Origin: Phocaeicola faecalis
Lineage (GTDB): Bacteria; Bacteroidota; Bacteroidia; Bacteroidales; Bacteroidaceae
Assembly (NCBI RefSeq): GCF_021730445.1
Contig: NZ_JADNRM010000001.1
Location: 1-42,018, forward strand
Reading direction: 5' to 3'
DNA: 42,018 nucleotides
Below, piece after piece: positions 7,437 through 15,841 of this stretch (position 1 is its first letter; every line of letters starts with the position of its first letter). Position numbers and translations under genes: made by a program. Below the pieces are notes generated by a model. That model was not told the DNA's origin, made no database searches, and saw only the letters and a program-made list of their open reading frames with translations.

Positions 7437-8073
7437 CTTTTTCCTGAGCTTTTTCTTCCGGGTGAATACCTTTGTTCAGATATTTACCATAAAACAACAA
7501 CAATGCAATGATACCGCAACTGATAGCAGCATCAGCAAAATTAAATATCGGACTGAAGAAAATAAAATGTTCTCCACCTATTCCCGGAATCCATTCCGGC
7601 CAGTTGGTTTCGATGATTGGAAAATAAAACATATCCACTACTTTGCCGTGAAACCATTCGGAATAACCTTCGCCTATGGGAACAAAATGTGCCACCTGAC
7701 TATAAGTACTTTCATTAAAGATTACGCCATAAAGCACGCTGTCAATAATGTTACCTATAGCGCCTGCCAATATCAATGAAAGGCAGATTATAAATCCGGT
7801 TTGATAATTTCGTTTTATGAATTTCCTGAGATACCAGATTATCAGTCCCACAGCTGCGATGCGGAAAGTGGTAAGAAATAGCTTTCCGAACAATTCCATG
7901 CCGAAAGCCATACCATTATTTTCTGTAAAATAAATATAAAACCAATCTGTAATGCGGATACTTTCATGCCAGAACATATTGGTCTTTACCAATATCTTTA
8001 TTATCTGGTCAATAATCAATACTCCAAAAACAATCAGAACAGAAAGTTGCCCTTTGGTGAGTAGTTTATTCAT
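7429..8073 (-). CDS. lspA: Lipoprotein signal peptidase (signal peptidase II)
   Basis: 214 residues with four membrane segments. The two catalytic aspartates lie in the family motifs GAIGNIIDS and FNFADAAIS, and the early DQIIKILVK segment is also typical. The enzyme cleaves prolipoproteins before the lipidated cysteine in the inner membrane. It is longer than the E. coli enzyme because of an insert between the catalytic motifs (FHGKVVDMFYFPIIETNWPE region) and a charged C-terminal tail, both common in Bacteroidetes. The order ileS - DksA-like - lspA is conserved in this phylum. A stem-loop lies in the gap before it (8092-8138). Confidence 0.95.
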   Translation of the reverse strand: MNKLLTKGQLSVLIVFGVLIIDQIIKILVKTNMFWHESIRITDWFYIYFTENNGMAFGMELFGKLFLTTFRIAAVGLIIWYLRKFIKRNYQTGFIICLSLILAGAIGNIIDSVLYGVIFNESTYSQVAHFVPIGEGYSEWFHGKVVDMFYFPIIETNWPEWIPGIGGEHFIFFSPIFNFADAAISCGIIALLLFYGKYLNKGIHPEEKAQEKDA

Positions 8074-8091
8074 TATAATAGGTGATAATTA

Positions 8092-8138
8092 ATAGTTGAC
8101 AGGCAGCAGCCTTTTTGTCCTGCCTTCCTGTCAACTAT
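8092..8138 (-). other. Stem-loop between the DksA-like gene and lspA
   Basis: ATAGTTGACAGG (8092-8103) pairs perfectly over 12 bp with CCTGTCAACTAT (8127-8138). The enclosed GGCAG/CTGCC pairs again, giving a long hairpin. It fills most of the 72-bp gap inside an apparent operon. No U-run follows on the minus strand, so it is not a standard terminator. It may be a processing or stability element, or a small repeat. Confidence 0.6.
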
Positions 8139-8145
8139 AAAAATT

Positions 8146-8526
8146 CTATTTCTTTCCTTCGTTTTTAGCCTCGATGCTCAAAGTGGCATGAGGAACAGCG
8201 CGAAGTCTTTCTTTTGGAATCAGTTTACCTGTTTCACGACAAATGCCGTATGTTTTGTTTTCGATACGAATTAAGGCAGCTTGTAGCCCCTGAATGAATT
8301 TCAACTGACGTGCAGCCAGTCTTGTCGTTTCTTCCTTGGACAGTGTATTGGCTCCTTCTTCCAGCACTTTGTAGGTGGGAGAAGTATCATCCGTATCATT
8401 GCCGTCCTTGTTCATGATACTACTTTTCAAGCGGTCGTAATCACGCTCGGCCAATTCTAGTTTTTCCATGATAATGGCGCGGAACTCTTCGAGTTCGGCA
8501 TCAGAGTATCTTGTCTTTTCAGCCAT
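8146..8526 (-). CDS. TraR/DksA-family protein with degenerate zinc finger
   Basis: 126 residues. An N-terminal coiled-coil hairpin (about 8-88) is followed by the DksA C4-type region YGICRETGKLIPKERLRAVP. The framework of the family is intact, but of the four zinc cysteines only Cys96 remains; the other positions are Thr99, Ser117 and Ala120. The same loss is, to my knowledge, common in Bacteroidetes members. DksA-like proteins bind the RNA polymerase secondary channel; whether this one does, or responds to ppGpp, is not shown by sequence. It lies 25 bp after ileS and upstream of lspA. Confidence 0.85.
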   Translation of the reverse strand: MAEKTRYSDAELEEFRAIIMEKLELAERDYDRLKSSIMNKDGNDTDDTSPTYKVLEEGANTLSKEETTRLAARQLKFIQGLQAALIRIENKTYGICRETGKLIPKERLRAVPHATLSIEAKNEGKK

Positions 8527-8551
8527 ATTATTTAGTTTTAAAAGGTTAATG

Positions 8552-11500
8552 TTATTCTTTTATGACACTCACAAAGAGAGAGAAGTCATCAAAGCTTAAT
8601 TCTATGCCATCCTTCACTTCGTCCACTAAATTGAGGGAGTTAGCGAGAACTTGGTTACAAATATAAGTATTATATTCTTTTACCGCACCATCGGTTTGCT
8701 CATTTTTAGATAAAGATACCTTTATTTTATCGGTTATTTCAAAACCGCTGCTCTTGCGAATATTCTGAATCTTACTCACAAGTTCGCGGGCAATACCTTC
8801 ACGGCGCAATTCTTCGGTTACGACAGTGTCCAGAGCTACTGTCAGTACGCCTTCGTTGGCAACCACCCATCCGGGGATATCTTCGCTGAAGATTTCCACT
8901 TCAGAAGTTTCTATTTCGGCTGGAGTGCCATTTAAGTCGAGGACAATTTTTCCTTCGTTTTCGAGAATGCTGATTTGTTCCTGATTCATGGCAGTTACAG
9001 CAGCAGCCACTTGTTTCATCAATGGGCCGAACTTCTTTCCCAGAATCTTGAAGTTGCACTTCACCTTCTTTACAAGCAAATTGGATGTACCTTCTACGAA
9101 GTCTATTTCTTTGACGTTCACTTCGTTCATAATCAGTGATTTTACAGACTCCAAACGTTCTTTCATCAGTGTATCTACCGGAATCATCAACTTCTGTAAC
9201 GGTTGCTTGACGATGATATTTATTTTCTTGCGCAGCGCCAATCCCATAGAAGATACTTTCTGAGCTAACTCCATGCGGGTTTCCAGTTCTTTGTCGATAA
9301 TGGCCTCGTTGCAAACCGGGAAGTCGGCAAGGTGGACAGAAGCTACATGGTCGCGTCCGGTTGTCGCAATCAAGTCCATATACAACTTGTCTGCGTAGAA
9401 AGGAGCAATCGGTGCCATTAATTTAGCTACTGTTTCCAGGCACACATATAATGTTTGGTAAGCGGCCAACTTATCCTCTGTGTAGCCTGTACCCCAAAAA
9501 CGTTTTCTGCACAGACGCACATACCAGTTGGACAGATTGTCATTTACGAAATCGTTAATCAGTCGTCCGGCTTTAGTCGGTTCATAGTCCGCATAGCACA
9601 TATCCACATTCTTCACTAATGAGTTTAGTTCAGAAAGAATCCAACGGTCAATTTCCGGGCGTTTGCTTATAGGGACATCGGCTTCCTGATAGGTGAAACC
9701 GTCAAGGTTAGCGTATGGAGCAAAGAACTTATATGTGTTGTGCAACGTTCCGAAGAACTTGCGGGTTACTTCCATTACACCATCGGTATCAAATTTCAAG
9801 TTATCCCACGGAGAAGAATTGGTAATCATATACCAGCGCAAGGGGTCAGAGCCATATTGCTCAATGGCACCGAACGGGTCAACGGCATTACCCAAGCGCT
9901 TGGACATCTTATTTCCATTCTTGTCAAGCACCAGTCCGTTAGAGATAACATTTTTATAAGCCACGCTATCGAATACCATGGTTGCAATAGCGTGCAACGT
10001 AAAGAACCAGCCACGAGTTTGGTCTACTCCTTCTGCAATGAAGTCGGCCGGATAATAAGACCGGTTGTCTACAATATCCTTATTCTCAAACGGATAGTGC
10101 AACTGTGCGTATGGCATGGCGCCTGAGTCAAACCATACGTCAATCAGGTCGGCCTCACGTTTCATCGGTTTTCCGCTTTCAGATACGAGGATAATATCAT
10201 CTACATAAGGACGGTGGAGGTCGATTTTATCATAATTGTCTCCGGTATATTCACCCGGAACAAACCCTTTTTCTTTATAAGGGTTGACAGTCATGAAACC
10301 GGCAGCAATAGATTTTTCTATCTCGTTATAGAGTTCTTCTACTGAACCGATACACAATTCCTCACCTTCTTCACTACGCCAGATAGGAAGTGGAGTACCC
10401 CAATAACGCGAACGGCTCAAGTTCCAGTCATTCAGATTTTCCAGCCATTTGCCGAAACGTCCGGTTCCGGTAGATTCCGGTTTCCAGTTAATGGTCTTGT
10501 TGAGTTCCATCATACGTTCTTTGGCAGCGGTGGATCGGATAAACCAACTGTCTAGCGGATAATAGAGTACCGGCTTGTCGGTACGCCAGCAATGTGGATA
10601 ATTGTGTACGTGTTTTTCTATCTTGAATGCTTTGTTGGAAGCTTTCATTTTCATACAGATATAAATATCCAGAGTTTCGGCAGAGGCAGCAGCTTTCTCA
10701 TCGTATTTACCATTGACAGTAAACTGAGGGTCGTATGCATTTTTCACCCAGCGTCCCTGATATTCTTGATATTGCTCTACGTTCACACATTCTTTTACGA
10801 ATTCTTCATCCAGTTCGTCCAACAAGAAGAATTTACCTGTTAAGTCGACCATCGGGCGAGGTTCACCTTTTTTGTTAATCATAAACAATGAAGGTATGCC
10901 TGCCGCACGTGCTACAAAAGCATCGTCCGCACCGAATGTTGGAGCAATATGTACGATACCTGTACCGTCTTCCGTAGTCACATAGTCACCAAGGATTACG
11001 CGGAATGCTTGATTGGCAGCTTCTTTCCAGTTACCGTTTTCGTCTACGCTTACCGGTTTTACCCATGGGATAAGCTGTTCATATTCCATACCTACCAAAT
11101 CCGGACCTTTGTACTCACCTACTACTTTAAAAGGAATCAGCTTGTCTCCCGGTTTGTAGTCTTCTAAAGGCAACCCTTCCGCTTTTTGGTTGAAATGGGT
11201 GTAAAGTAATGCTTTGGCCAGCACTACTGTCATTTTCTCACCGGTGTAACCGTTGTAGGTTTGCACAGCTACATACTCGATTTTGGGACCGACGCATAAT
11301 GCAGTGTTTGAGGGCAGAGTCCATGGTGTGGTAGTCCATGCCAAGAAATAAGGAGTCCCCCATTCCGCCATTTCAGGTTTCGGGTTCTTCATCTTGAATT
11401 GTCCCACTACAGTAGTATCTTTTACATCTCGGTAACATCCCGGTTGGTTTAGTTCGTGAGAACTTAATCCTGTTCCGGCTGCCGGAGAATAAGGTTGAAT

Positions 11501-12037
11501 GGTATATCCTTTGTATAGTAAATTCTTGCTGTAGAGTTGTTTCAGAAGCCACCATAAAGTTTCGATATAGCGGTTGTCGTAAGTGATGTATGGATTATCC
11601 AAGTCTACCCAATAACCCATTTTATGAGTAAGGTCTGTCCATTCTTTTGTAAATTTCATCACATCCTTACGACAAGCTGCGTTATATTCAGCCACAGAAA
11701 TCGTTTTGCCGATGTCTTCCTTGGTAATTCCGAGTGCTTTTTCCACACCCAGTTCTACGGGCAGCCCGTGAGTATCCCATCCGGCCTTACGTTTAACAAG
11801 GAAACCTTTCATGGTTTTGTAGCGACAAAAAGTATCTTTTATAGTACGTGCCATTACGTGGTGAATACCCGGCATACCGTTGGCTGAGGGAGGTCCTTCA
11901 TAAAAGACAAAAGAAGGACATCCTTCACGTTCTGTCATACTCTTGGCGAAAACATCGTTTTCATCCCACTTTTTCAGCACATCTTTATTGACCTGTGATA
12001 GGTTGAGTTGCGAGTGTTCAGCAAATTTCTTACTCAT
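8552..12037 (-). CDS. ileS: Isoleucyl-tRNA synthetase, long IleRS2-like type with GxHH signature
   Basis: 1161 residues. It charges tRNA-Ile with isoleucine. The Rossmann fold starts with FVFYEGPPSANGMPGIHHVM, where the class I HxGH signature is replaced by GIHH (residues 57-60). GWDTHGLPVE follows at about 87-96. The CP1 editing domain carries TTTPWTLPSNTA (235-246) and GTGIVHIAPTFGADD (358-372). KMSKR lies at 710-714. The anticodon-binding domain and a long C-terminal region follow. The length and sequence style match the eukaryote-like IleRS2 group, associated with mupirocin resistance, and not the shorter Cys4-zinc IleRS1. No second ileS is in the window. First gene of the ileS - DksA-like - lspA cluster, with a -7 box at 12112-12119. 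Confidence 0.96.
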   Translation of the reverse strand: MSKKFAEHSQLNLSQVNKDVLKKWDENDVFAKSMTEREGCPSFVFYEGPPSANGMPGIHHVMARTIKDTFCRYKTMKGFLVKRKAGWDTHGLPVELGVEKALGITKEDIGKTISVAEYNAACRKDVMKFTKEWTDLTHKMGYWVDLDNPYITYDNRYIETLWWLLKQLYSKNLLYKGYTIQPYSPAAGTGLSSHELNQPGCYRDVKDTTVVGQFKMKNPKPEMAEWGTPYFLAWTTTPWTLPSNTALCVGPKIEYVAVQTYNGYTGEKMTVVLAKALLYTHFNQKAEGLPLEDYKPGDKLIPFKVVGEYKGPDLVGMEYEQLIPWVKPVSVDENGNWKEAANQAFRVILGDYVTTEDGTGIVHIAPTFGADDAFVARAAGIPSLFMINKKGEPRPMVDLTGKFFLLDELDEEFVKECVNVEQYQEYQGRWVKNAYDPQFTVNGKYDEKAAASAETLDIYICMKMKASNKAFKIEKHVHNYPHCWRTDKPVLYYPLDSWFIRSTAAKERMMELNKTINWKPESTGTGRFGKWLENLNDWNLSRSRYWGTPLPIWRSEEGEELCIGSVEELYNEIEKSIAAGFMTVNPYKEKGFVPGEYTGDNYDKIDLHRPYVDDIILVSESGKPMKREADLIDVWFDSGAMPYAQLHYPFENKDIVDNRSYYPADFIAEGVDQTRGWFFTLHAIATMVFDSVAYKNVISNGLVLDKNGNKMSKRLGNAVDPFGAIEQYGSDPLRWYMITNSSPWDNLKFDTDGVMEVTRKFFGTLHNTYKFFAPYANLDGFTYQEADVPISKRPEIDRWILSELNSLVKNVDMCYADYEPTKAGRLINDFVNDNLSNWYVRLCRKRFWGTGYTEDKLAAYQTLYVCLETVAKLMAPIAPFYADKLYMDLIATTGRDHVASVHLADFPVCNEAIIDKELETRMELAQKVSSMGLALRKKINIIVKQPLQKLMIPVDTLMKERLESVKSLIMNEVNVKEIDFVEGTSNLLVKKVKCNFKILGKKFGPLMKQVAAAVTAMNQEQISILENEGKIVLDLNGTPAEIETSEVEIFSEDIPGWVVANEGVLTVALDTVVTEELRREGIARELVSKIQNIRKSSGFEITDKIKVSLSKNEQTDGAVKEYNTYICNQVLANSLNLVDEVKDGIELSFDDFSLFVSVIKE

Positions 12038-12111
12038 AATCTATATCGTTTTTCTTGTATTCTCTAAATCGCTAAGTTGGGTAAAGGCATAGCCTCCCGA
12101 AAATTAAGGTG

Positions 12112-12119
12112 CAAATTTA
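12112..12119 (-). promoter_or_regulatory. ileS: Promoter -7 box for ileS
   Basis: TAAATTTG on the minus strand matches TAnnTTTG exactly and predicts a leader of about 70 nt. The intergenic region 12038-12380 otherwise holds only the divergent promoter at 12315-12345; a weak minus-strand frame there (12064-12348) is A/T-rich and spans both promoters. No T-box-like structure was seen. Confidence 0.5.
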
Positions 12120-12314
12120 CAAGAAAATTAATTAGATAGAAAGTTTTATAGTCTGTTTTTTTAAGAAAGTGATTCCATTCAGCTTCCTTAAATTGCAAAA
12201 ACGTAATCTTCATGTAGCATTTGTTTGATTCGTTATGGCATATAGGCTGATTTGAAAGGGTTGAAAAAAAACGAAGAAAAAAGAAAATCGACCAATAACT
12301 ATAACAATTAGAAC

Positions 12315-12345
12315 TTGCATCCTCCGAAAGATTAAACCATCTTTG
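12315..12345 (+). promoter_or_regulatory. Promoter for the patatin-barrel gene
   Basis: A TTG -33 element (12315-12317), 20 bp, then CATCTTTG (12338-12345), one mismatch from TAnnTTTG. The predicted start lies near 12352, about 30 nt before the ATG at 12381. Confidence 0.6.
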
Positions 12346-12380
12346 CACAGTTTTTGTTTTTCATATAAAAGAGCTTCTAA

Positions 12381-14630
12381 ATGCAAAAAATAAACATCAA
12401 ACGATTCAATCGTTTTTCACTGACTGCAATGGCAGTGTGTCTACTCCTTCTCCCTGCTCTTCTCAAAGCACAGTCTCGGCCTGTCCACCGTAAAAAAGTG
12501 GGTGTGGTGCTGAGTGGCGGTGGTGCTAAAGGCATGGCGCACATCGGTGCTCTGAAGGTAATAGAAAAAGCCGGTATCCCTATTGATTATGTAGTGGGTA
12601 CCAGCATGGGGTCTATCATCGGTGGTCTTTACTCTATCGGTTATTCTCCTGAACAACTCGACAGCATGGTGCGCCGTCAGGATTGGACTTTCCTTTTGAG
12701 CGATAAGATACCGAGAAGTGAGCAAAACCTGTCTGAACGCGATGCCTCGCAAAAGTATGTATTTTCTATTCCGTTCGGTAAAGGGGTAAAAGCCGAGGTT
12801 TTCGGGGGACTGATAAAAGGGCAGAATCTTGCTAACTTGTTCAGTGAACTTACTATCGGTTATCACGATTCCATCAATTTTGATAAATTGCCTATTCCTT
12901 TTGCCTGTGTTTCCGAAAATATTGTCAATGGTAATGAGGTCAATTTCCATGGAGGTGTATTGGCTACTGCCATGCGTGCTAGTATGGCTATCCCCGGAGT
13001 ATTCACTCCTGTCAGACTGGACAGCATGGTGTTGGTAGACGGGGGTGTGGTAAATAACTATCCCGTAAATGTGGCACGTGCTATGGGGGCAGACTTAATT
13101 ATCGGCGTGGATGTTCAAAGTGAGCTTAAACCTGCCGGAGAATTAAATAGTGCCGGTGCCATATTGGGACAATTGGTGAATCTCATGGGACAGGATTTAT
13201 ATAAGAAGAATCTGAAAGAGACGACTGCTTATATTAAGGTAAACGTAGAAGGTTATTCTGCCGCCAGCTTCACTCCTTCTGCCATCGATACTCTGATAAT
13301 GCGTGGAGAAGAAGCTGCCATGGCACAGGATAGCGCACTGATGGCTCTGAAAAGTCAACTGGGACTGGACAGTACTTATATGCCCCAACCGATTCCTTCT
13401 TATCCTTACTCGCCTGAACGAAAGGTATATGTGAAAGAAATCACTTTTGACGGCCTCGATGAGAAAGATAAAAAATGGTTGTTGAAACGATGCGACCTTA
13501 AAGAGGATTCCGAGATAAGTATCCGTCGGATAGAGGAAGCTACTGCTATCCTGTCGGCCAATCTGGGCTATTCGGGAGCGACTTATAATTTGCCTGAAGC
13601 TCCGGGAGGTGGTTATAACCTGAATTATACATTGAGCAAAAAGTATGAAAATAAGTTGAATGTCGGTATTCGTTTTGACTCGGAAGAAATAGCCAGTTTA
13701 TTAATAAACGTAACTAGTAATTTCAAGGGAAAGCTGCCTAGTACTTTGTCACTCACGGGGCGTTTGGGTAAACGCTATGCAGCCGGAATCAATTATGCGT
13801 GGGAACCGGCTCCGCTGAAACGTGTCGGGCTCTCCTACCTGTTTCAATACAATGATGTCAATTTCTATCATTATGGCGACCGTACCCACAATTCTACTTT
13901 TCGTTATCATCAGGCAGAGTTTGCTTTCTCGGATGTGTGGTATAAGAACGTGCGTTTCGGGATTGGCCTTCGTTATGAATATTATGATTATGATAAATTT
14001 CTGTATCAGGAAGGAAGTACCACTCAGCAGTACTCGACGGATAATGAGCATTTCTTTGGTTATTTTGCCCAGATGGAATATGAAACATTTGACAAGGCTT
14101 ATTTTCCTTCGCGGGGTATATCGGCACGCGCTTCCTATTCGCTCTATACGGACAATTTTACGCAATATAATGACCACGCTCCTTTCTCTGCCATCAAAGG
14201 TTATTGTGAAGGAGTGATGCGGCTGACCAACCGTTTCTCCATTCTTCCGTCTGTATATGGACGTTTTCTTATCGGTAGGGAAATTCCCTATTCTAAACTG
14301 AATGCCATGGGTGGAGATGTTCCGTCACGCTTCTTGCAACAGCAGTTGCCTTTCGTGGGAATAAACAATGTGGAACTGATGGATAATGCATTATTGATAG
14401 GTATGATGAAGTTCCGGCAACGAATGGGAAGTGTGCATTATGTTACCCTGACCGCCAATTATGCGCTGAGCAGTCATAAAGTGAGCGGGTTATTGAAAGA
14501 GAAAACCATGTTCGGCTGTGGAATCGGCTATGGTTTGGATAGTATGTTTGGCCCGTTGGAAGCGTCTATTAACTATGCAAACCATGCCGATAAAGTGAGC
14601 ATGTATGTCAACTTAGGATTCAAGTTTTGA
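12381..14630 (+). CDS. Patatin-like phospholipase with POTRA and outer-membrane barrel (type Vd-like)
   Basis: 749 residues. A signal peptide ends near LLKAQ (residues 27-31). The patatin domain follows: oxyanion-hole GGGAKG at 46-51, nucleophile Ser75 in GTSMGS, and catalytic Asp220 in DGG. A POTRA-like segment (about 345-410, VYVKEITFDGLDEKDKKWLL) links to a C-terminal 16-strand BamA-type barrel (about 420-749) ending KVSMYVNLGFKF. This order is that of type Vd autotransporters such as PlpD, in which the barrel displays or secretes a lipase; whether Bacteroides members expose or release the lipase is not known from sequence. The 3' end overlaps the convergent uxuA gene by 18 bp. Confidence 0.9.
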   Translation: MQKINIKRFNRFSLTAMAVCLLLLPALLKAQSRPVHRKKVGVVLSGGGAKGMAHIGALKVIEKAGIPIDYVVGTSMGSIIGGLYSIGYSPEQLDSMVRRQDWTFLLSDKIPRSEQNLSERDASQKYVFSIPFGKGVKAEVFGGLIKGQNLANLFSELTIGYHDSINFDKLPIPFACVSENIVNGNEVNFHGGVLATAMRASMAIPGVFTPVRLDSMVLVDGGVVNNYPVNVARAMGADLIIGVDVQSELKPAGELNSAGAILGQLVNLMGQDLYKKNLKETTAYIKVNVEGYSAASFTPSAIDTLIMRGEEAAMAQDSALMALKSQLGLDSTYMPQPIPSYPYSPERKVYVKEITFDGLDEKDKKWLLKRCDLKEDSEISIRRIEEATAILSANLGYSGATYNLPEAPGGGYNLNYTLSKKYENKLNVGIRFDSEEIASLLINVTSNFKGKLPSTLSLTGRLGKRYAAGINYAWEPAPLKRVGLSYLFQYNDVNFYHYGDRTHNSTFRYHQAEFAFSDVWYKNVRFGIGLRYEYYDYDKFLYQEGSTTQQYSTDNEHFFGYFAQMEYETFDKAYFPSRGISARASYSLYTDNFTQYNDHAPFSAIKGYCEGVMRLTNRFSILPSVYGRFLIGREIPYSKLNAMGGDVPSRFLQQQLPFVGINNVELMDNALLIGMMKFRQRMGSVHYVTLTANYALSSHKVSGLLKEKTMFGCGIGYGLDSMFGPLEASINYANHADKVSMYVNLGFKF

Positions 14631-15791
14631 TTCGTCGTTGACGACTGCCATCATCCCTTCTATCTGGGCCAATGCCATCATGCGGCCGTGGAATGAATAT
14701 CCCGGGTTGTATCCCTTGTCGGCATCATCGAGCATCATGCGTCCATGGTCTACACGCATGGGAACGCCCGGACGTTCTTTCTCGAAGATACGAATAAGCT
14801 CGATGATATGGGCACGGCCTCCCAAATGGGATGCCTCGATGAAGTTTCCGTTGGGAAAGGCATTTGTACTGCGCAGGTGTACAAAGTGAGTGCGGCGGGC
14901 AAACATTCGTGCTAAAGCAGGTACATTGTTGTGTAGCCCTGCGCTGAGCGAACCGGCGCAAAAAGTGAGTCCGTTATGCGGATTGTCTACCACATGCAGT
15001 ATCCAGGCAATATCCTCTTCACAAGTTACGATGCGTGGCAAACCGAGGACCGGGAAAGGAGGGTCGTCGGGATGGATGCACATATTGATGCCATATTCAT
15101 CGCATACAGGCATAATGGCTTGAAGAAAGTAACGTAGGTTTTCACGAAGGGCGTTACGGTCCACTCCTTTATAGAGTGCCAGCAGACGACGGAATATGTC
15201 AATAGGATTCTTGTCTCCGTCCTTGATATTCCCATTTACAAAGCCTTGAGTCTTAACAATGATGGTATCTACAAGTTCGTCTTTTTCTGCTTCGGTGATG
15301 ACTTTGTGCAGTTCGTACATTTGTTTTAACTCATTTGCAGTGTAGTCTTTTTCCGCTTCCGCGCGTTGTAAAATCAGGCAGTCGAAGTATGCGAAACGTA
15401 TCTTGTCAAAATAGAGTGACGTCGTCCCGTCTTCCCAAAGATGTTCTAAGTCGGTACGAATCCAGTCGATGACGGGCATGAAGTTGTAACAAACCGTTTT
15501 TACTCCTGCTTTGCCCAAATTGGCAAGGCTTTTCTTGTAATTTTCTATCAGTTCGTCACGTTCATCACCACCATATTTTATGGCTTCACTCACCGGCAGA
15601 CTTTCCACCACCGACCAGCGTAGGCCGTGAGCTTCAATATATGCCTTTTGGCTGAGGATGGCCTCCAAAGGCCAAACCTCACCGTTGGGGATTTCGTGAA
15701 GGGCAGTCACAATACCTTCTACTCCTATTTGTCTCAACATGGGAAGAGTAATTTTATCATTCTTTCCAAACCATCTCCATGTCTTTTCCAT
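14613..15791 (-). CDS. uxuA: Mannonate dehydratase
   Basis: 392 residues starting at MEKTWRWFGKNDKITLPMLR, the standard UxuA N-terminus; the upstream in-frame MTESEQSDNRK was rejected. The enzyme dehydrates D-mannonate to 2-keto-3-deoxy-D-gluconate in glucuronate catabolism. Metal-binding and active-site segments include CIHPDDPP, FCAGSLSAG, HFVHLRS and VDHGRMM. It is the last gene of the DUF4286 - ruvC - pulA - uxuA group, 50 bp after the pullulanase gene. The other two hexuronate genes (uxaB, uxaC) are 20 kb away. Its 3' end runs 18 bp into the convergent patatin gene, leaving no room for a separate terminator. Confidence 0.95.
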   Translation of the reverse strand: MEKTWRWFGKNDKITLPMLRQIGVEGIVTALHEIPNGEVWPLEAILSQKAYIEAHGLRWSVVESLPVSEAIKYGGDERDELIENYKKSLANLGKAGVKTVCYNFMPVIDWIRTDLEHLWEDGTTSLYFDKIRFAYFDCLILQRAEAEKDYTANELKQMYELHKVITEAEKDELVDTIIVKTQGFVNGNIKDGDKNPIDIFRRLLALYKGVDRNALRENLRYFLQAIMPVCDEYGINMCIHPDDPPFPVLGLPRIVTCEEDIAWILHVVDNPHNGLTFCAGSLSAGLHNNVPALARMFARRTHFVHLRSTNAFPNGNFIEASHLGGRAHIIELIRIFEKERPGVPMRVDHGRMMLDDADKGYNPGYSFHGRMMALAQIEGMMAVVNDESKLES

Positions 15792-15841
15792 TTTTCTGTT
15801 GTCGCTTTGTTCTGATTCTGTCAATGAGTAAAGAATATGCT

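Noticed and set aside
8901..9314. Open frames antisense to or out of frame with ileS and other large genes
   Set aside because: They are shadows of strongly supported coding regions with no family features of their own.
12038..12111. T-box riboswitch in the ileS leader
   Set aside because: The leader is only about 70 nt, lacks T-box stems and a terminator, and T-boxes are not typical of Bacteroidetes.
12064..12348. 94-codon minus-strand frame upstream of ileS
   Set aside because: It covers both divergent promoters, is A/T-rich and has no recognisable motif.
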